From Streptococcus vestibularis ATCC 49124 (GTDB lineage: Bacteria > Bacillota > Bacilli > Lactobacillales > Streptococcaceae), in contig NZ_GL831112.1 in assembly GCF_000188295.1 (NCBI RefSeq), positions 459,240 through 467,748 of the forward strand: 8,509 bases of DNA, in the 5' to 3' direction. The position numbers were made by a program, and so were the translations under genes. Shown one piece after another: positions 6,246 to 8,509 of the stretch (position 1 is the first letter of the stretch; every line of letters starts with the position of its first letter). The notes beneath the pieces are model-generated. The model saw only the letters and a program-made list of their open reading frames with translations. It was not told where the DNA came from and made no database searches.

Positions 6246-6599
6246 ATGTACACTTTTTATGAATATCCAAAATGCAGCACTTGTCGTAAGGCAAAGGCGG
6301 AACTCAATCAATTAGGTTTAGATTTTGAATCTATTAATATTAAGGAAAACCCACCTTCGGCTCAATTTTTAAAAGAGCTTTTGGCGGGGGCAGATTTAGA
6401 ACTAAAGAAATTCTTTAATACGAGTGGACAATCCTACCGTTCTTTAGGTTTAAAAGATAAGCTACCAACATTGTCTCTTGATGAAGCTATTGATCTCTTG
6501 GCCTCAGATGGGATGTTGATAAAACGTCCTATCTTGATTAAGGATGGTAAGGTTTTGCAGATTGGCTACCGTACCCCTTACCAAGACTTAAATTTATAA
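6246..6599 (+). CDS. ArsC/Spx-family CxxC protein
   Basis: This 117-residue thioredoxin-fold protein belongs to the ArsC/Spx/YffB superfamily. The N-terminal FYEYPKCSTCRKAKAEL carries Cys10 and Cys13 in a CSTC redox motif, and the C-terminal LIKRPILIKDGKVLQIGY (91-108) holds the conserved Arg94 region. The CxxC pair and RPI segment occur both in Spx regulators, which bind the RNA polymerase alpha subunit, and in YffB/YusI-like proteins of unclear activity. The FYEYPKCSTC opening fits the latter better than true Spx, which begins with a shorter CxSC stretch. No ars operon is nearby, so arsenate reduction is unlikely to be its main job. AAAAGGAG lies six bases before the ATG, 34 bases after ogt. 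No terminator separates them, suggesting a two-gene unit. Confidence 0.85.
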   Translation: MYTFYEYPKCSTCRKAKAELNQLGLDFESINIKENPPSAQFLKELLAGADLELKKFFNTSGQSYRSLGLKDKLPTLSLDEAIDLLASDGMLIKRPILIKDGKVLQIGYRTPYQDLNL

Positions 6600-6616
6600 A
6601 TAATAAGCAAAAAATC

Positions 6617-6646
6617 TTGCCACAGTAAATGGAAATATGATAAGAT
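6617..6646 (+). promoter_or_regulatory. Promoter of the tRNA-Thr gene
   Basis: TTGCCA (6617-6622), an 18-bp spacer and TAAGAT (6641-6646) with an upstream TG (6638-6639) form an extended -10 promoter. Start near 6653 would give a very short 5' leader before the tRNA at 6657. No terminator is seen between the preceding gene and this promoter. Confidence 0.7.
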
Positions 6647-6656
6647 AAAAACAGTT

Positions 6657-6727
6657 GCCGCTATAGTTAAATGGTATAATAGAGCAATGGTAATGCTCCG
6701 TTCCGAGTTCAATTCTCGGTGGTGGCA
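6657..6727 (+). tRNA. tRNA-Thr (anticodon GGU)
   Basis: A full cloverleaf can be drawn by hand in 71 bases. The acceptor stem is GCCGCTA/TGGTGGC, with G-T pairs at positions 4 and 6. T8 and A9 are followed by a D stem GTTA/TAAT around AATGGTA, preceded by A14. The anticodon stem is GAGCA/TGCTC with loop ATGGTAA, so the anticodon is GGT at 6689-6691. The variable loop is CGTT, the T stem CCGAG/CTCGG and the T loop TTCAATT. The discriminator is A. It reads ACC and ACU codons. The G1-C72, C2-G71 pairs and GGU anticodon fit threonyl-tRNA synthetase identity. CCA is not encoded: ATCT follows. It is a solitary gene with its own promoter and terminator. Confidence 0.93.
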
Positions 6728-6737
6728 TCTGTGAATG

Positions 6738-6765
6738 AATCCAGCCTCAGGGTTGGATTTTTTTT
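6738..6765 (+). terminator. Terminator of the tRNA-Thr gene
   Basis: An 8-bp stem ATCCAGCC (6739-6746) with GGTTGGAT (6751-6758), with one G-T pair, closes the tetraloop TCAG and is followed by a run of T residues to 6765. Confidence 0.88.
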
Positions 6766-6773
6766 ATATTCAA

Positions 6774-6801
6774 AGAGGCTGATTTATGCCTCTCAATTTT
6801 T
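6774..6801 (+). terminator. Second, weaker terminator-like hairpin before lrgA
   Basis: AGAGGC (6774-6779) pairs with GCCTCT (6788-6793) around an 8-base loop, followed by CAA and then TTTTTT. It is a tandem hairpin just after the tRNA terminator and could catch read-through. The short stem and delayed T run make it weak. Confidence 0.45.
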
Positions 6802-6823
6802 CAAAAGTATTTACTGAAAACTC

Positions 6824-6851
6824 TTGAAATTCAAAAAAAAAGGAGTAGACT
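6824..6851 (+). promoter_or_regulatory. Candidate lrgAB promoter with overlapping palindrome
   Basis: TTGAAA (6824-6829), a 16-bp spacer and TAGACT (6846-6851) form a plausible but weak promoter, with a start near 6858. The -35 lies inside the perfect palindrome TTGAA-A-TTCAA (6824-6834). A partly matching inverted arm TTTCAAAAG occurs at 6799-6807. TGAAAACTCTTGAA (6814-6827) resembles a degenerate CcpA cre site. Confidence 0.4.
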
Positions 6852-6880
6852 AATAGGTGATTAAACCTAGGAGGCAAGTC

Positions 6881-7255
6881 GTGAAATACTACGTTCAATT
6901 CATGTTGATTTGTTTGTTTGCCGTTATTGGTGAAGCTCTGTCAACATTCTTCAAATTACCTATTCCTGGAAGCATTATTGGTCTATTCTTGCTTCTTATT
7001 GCTCTTCAGCTTAAGTGGATTCGTCTACGTCATATTCATGCAGTCGCAGAGTTTTTAATTGCCAATATGACTATTCTATTTTTGCCAGCAGGTGTCGGTA
7101 TTATGGAACGATGGAATGCTATTTCAGCGAATATTGTCCCTATTATTTTGATTATTATGGGAGCCTTGGTTCTTAATATTGTAGTGATTGCAGTAGTTGT
7201 CGTCTTTATCAAAAAACACTTTGAAGGCGATTATGAGGAGGTTAATCGTGGCTAA
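6881..7255 (+). CDS. lrgA: LrgA/CidA-family membrane protein
   Basis: The 124-residue protein is nearly all hydrophobic, with about four membrane helices (roughly 5-22, 28-46, 57-75, 85-110). It carries the family signature LPIPGSIIGLFLLLIAL (26-42) and LFLPAGVGIME (66-76), and ends in a charged cytoplasmic tail. LrgA/CidA proteins are holin-like. With LrgB they modulate autolysis and, in S. mutans and B. subtilis relatives, take up pyruvate. GTG 6881 is preferred over the in-frame GTG at 6857: AGGAGG sits six bases before it, whereas the earlier GTG has poor spacing and lies about where transcription should begin. It overlaps lrgB by eight bases. No LytST genes lie in the window. Confidence 0.88.
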   Translation: MKYYVQFMLICLFAVIGEALSTFFKLPIPGSIIGLFLLLIALQLKWIRLRHIHAVAEFLIANMTILFLPAGVGIMERWNAISANIVPIILIIMGALVLNIVVIAVVVVFIKKHFEGDYEEVNRG

Positions 7256-7943
7256 TTTTTTTAACACACCTTTGTTTGGGCTAACACTTTCTGTACTAGC
7301 TTACACAATAGGACTTTTGATTTATCGCCGTTTTCCTAATCCTTTGACAACGCCTCTTCTTGTATCGACTGCCTTGATTATCGTCATTTTGCACTATACA
7401 GGTATTTCCTACAAGGATTACTATGTAGGTGGCTCTTATCTTAACAGTTTGATTATTCCTTCAACCGTCGCGCTAGCAGTTCCTTTTTATAAAAATCTAC
7501 ACCTCATGCGTCATCACTATAAGAGTATCTTGATTGGGTCAACAGTTGCCTGTGTTCTTAACACTACTTATACCGCTTTGATTGCTAAGCTTTTTGGTAT
7601 GGATTATTTCCTTGCTATCTCACTCTTTCCTAAGTCTGTGACGACTGCCATGGCTGTAGGAATTTCGGAAAAAATGCAGGGGATTACGACAGTTACTCTG
7701 GTTGTAGTTGTTATTACGGGTATTTTAACCTCAGTTTTAGGTCCTGTCTTTTTAAAGATGATTGGTATTAAAGATCCAGTCGCTATTGGTCTTTCCCTAG
7801 GAGGAACTGGGCATGCCGTTGGTACTGGAACTGCCTTCAGATATGGTCAGGTTGCAGGTGCCATGGGTGGTCTATCAATCGCTGTAACAGGGATTTTATA
7901 TGTCTTTATTAGTCCTATTGTGGCTAGTTTAATTCTGAGATAA
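7248..7943 (+). CDS. lrgB: LrgB-family membrane protein
   Basis: LrgB is the membrane partner of LrgA in the antiholin-like or pyruvate-transport pair. The 231-residue protein has about six to seven predicted membrane segments. Conserved family motifs include RRFPNPLTTPLLVS (27-40), the re-entrant segment FPKSVTTAMAVGISEKMQG (127-145) and GTGHAVGTGTAF (187-198). The start is taken as GTG 7248, because GAGGAGG lies just upstream and family members begin a few residues before the NPLFGL-like stretch. A longer in-frame reading from 7197 runs over the end of lrgA and has no ribosome binding site. The start overlaps the lrgA stop by eight bases, suggesting translational coupling. A terminator follows. 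Confidence 0.92.
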   Translation: MANFFNTPLFGLTLSVLAYTIGLLIYRRFPNPLTTPLLVSTALIIVILHYTGISYKDYYVGGSYLNSLIIPSTVALAVPFYKNLHLMRHHYKSILIGSTVACVLNTTYTALIAKLFGMDYFLAISLFPKSVTTAMAVGISEKMQGITTVTLVVVVITGILTSVLGPVFLKMIGIKDPVAIGLSLGGTGHAVGTGTAFRYGQVAGAMGGLSIAVTGILYVFISPIVASLILR

Positions 7944-7949
7944 AAAATT

Positions 7950-7979
7950 AAGGTTTGGATAGGTTTTCCAAGCCTTTTT
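7950..7979 (+). terminator. Terminator of lrgAB
   Basis: A 9-bp stem AAGGTTTGG (7950-7958) with CCAAGCCTT (7968-7976), with one T-G pair, closes a 9-base loop and is followed by TTTTT. An A-rich stretch precedes the stem. Confidence 0.85.
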
Positions 7980-8012
7980 AGCTATGAAAAACAAGCAAAA
8001 TCTGACCTTTTA

Positions 8013-8021
8013 TGCTATAAT
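8013..8021 (+). promoter_or_regulatory. Extended -10 promoter of the HAD gene, leaderless
   Basis: TGC plus TATAAT (8016-8021) forms an extended -10 element, with no credible -35 at 7993-7998 (AAGCAA). The expected start coincides with the ATG at 8029, so the mRNA should have little or no leader. The 15 bases CTTTTATGCTATAAT are identical to those of the ROK promoter. Confidence 0.65.
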
Positions 8022-8028
8022 TAAGATT

Positions 8029-8509
8029 ATGAATTATGGAGATTATATCTGGGATTTAGGTGGTACCTTGTTGGATAATTACCAGGTATCAAGCCAAGCC
8101 TTTCTAGCAACTTTAGAACAATTTGAGCGTACAGCAGAATTTCAAGCAGTCTATGATGCCCTTAAGGTGTCAACCAGTACTGCCATTGCCATGTTTGCGC
8201 CTGATATAACTGATTTTCGAACCCTATATAAGCAAGAGGAAGCCAAACATTTACAAGAACCTGTGCTTTTTGAAGGTGCTAAGGATGTCCTTGCTAAGAT
8301 TGTGGCTGAGGGCGGACGTAATTTCTTGGTTAGCCACCGTAATTATTTGGTGCTAGATATCCTTGATAGAGCAGAGATTGCTCATTATTTTACAGAGGTT
8401 GTAACTTCTGAAAATGGTTTTGCTAGAAAACCTAGTCCAGATAGTTTTCTTTATTTAATTAAAAAATACGATATTAAACATGGCTTGGTCATTGGTGACC
8501 GCCAGATAG
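8029..8509 (+). CDS. HAD-superfamily hydrolase, 3' end outside window
   Basis: The 160 visible residues show the HAD fold with a helical cap (about 17-85). Motif I is WDLGGTLLD (8-16): nucleophile Asp9 is present, but the second Asp of the usual DxDGT is Gly11. Motif II is Ser102 in FLVSHRN, motif III Lys134 in ARKPSPDSF, and motif IV begins at GDR (156-158), where the window ends. The Asp two residues after the nucleophile is the acid/base in HAD phosphatases, so activity may be altered. The substrate is unknown. ATG 8029 is preferred. An in-frame ATG at 7984 would add 15 residues but lacks a ribosome binding site and lies upstream of the promoter. From memory, this family sits just before gyrB in other streptococci, which cannot be checked here. 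Confidence 0.85.
   Translation, partial: MNYGDYIWDLGGTLLDNYQVSSQAFLATLEQFERTAEFQAVYDALKVSTSTAIAMFAPDITDFRTLYKQEEAKHLQEPVLFEGAKDVLAKIVAEGGRNFLVSHRNYLVLDILDRAEIAHYFTEVVTSENGFARKPSPDSFLYLIKKYDIKHGLVIGDRQI

Noticed and set aside
6857..6880. Upstream GTG start adding eight residues to LrgA
   Set aside because: The ribosome binding site spacing is about 12 bases and the predicted transcript starts at about this point; GTG 6881 has AGGAGG at six bases.
7197..7247. 17-residue N-terminal extension of LrgB
   Set aside because: It is translated from the lrgA coding end in another frame and lacks a ribosome binding site, while GTG 7248 has a strong one.

Overview
The window looks like ordinary core chromosome of a low-GC Firmicute, most likely a Streptococcus of the salivarius/thermophilus group. 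This rests on remembered family resemblance (the SerC, SerA, LrgAB and HAD proteins), AT-rich codon use, dense GGAGG-type ribosome binding sites and many extended -10 (TGnTATAAT) promoters; no database search was possible.

Layout. Positions 1-296 hold no gene: a possible insertion-sequence end at the left edge, a strong terminator for a gene outside the window, and the promoter of an SPFH/stomatin-like membrane protein (297-1196, +). A shared terminator separates it from a convergent glyoxalase I-like gene (1239-1634, -). That gene diverges from a ROK-family sugar kinase-like gene (1750-2643, +), with promoters whose -35 regions overlap. Next is a serine biosynthesis operon, serC - GNAT acetyltransferase - serA (2797-5658, +). 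It is driven by one good promoter with a near-perfect CodY box in its spacer and ends at a strong terminator. An extended -10 promoter abuts that terminator and appears to make a leaderless mRNA for ogt (5717-6211), followed by an ArsC/Spx-like CxxC gene (6246-6599). A single tRNA-Thr(GGU) gene with its own promoter and terminator (6657-6727) comes next, then an overlapping lrgA-lrgB pair (6881-7943). The window ends inside a HAD-family hydrolase gene (8029 to the edge), again apparently leaderless, whose first catalytic motif lacks the usual second aspartate.

How the genes fit together. SerC and SerA carry out two of the three steps from 3-phosphoglycerate to serine; the phosphatase SerB is not in the window. 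The CodY box suggests repression when branched-chain amino acids are plentiful. The glyoxalase (methylglyoxal detoxification), Ogt (alkyl-DNA repair) and ArsC/Spx-like protein (thiol chemistry) are small housekeeping stress genes. LrgAB belongs to the holin/antiholin-like family that includes pyruvate transporters. Transcription is compact: most units are bounded by a visible terminator and promoter.

I found no CRISPR array, defence island, prophage or convincing undescribed multi-gene system. The most interesting signals are regulatory (CodY box in the serC promoter, two leaderless promoters, a terminator-promoter junction, a palindrome at the lrgAB promoter) and biochemical (DxG HAD motif, ROK protein lacking ExGH and zinc motifs, Gln in place of the Ogt arginine finger). 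Several long antisense reading frames over real genes were judged to be shadows.
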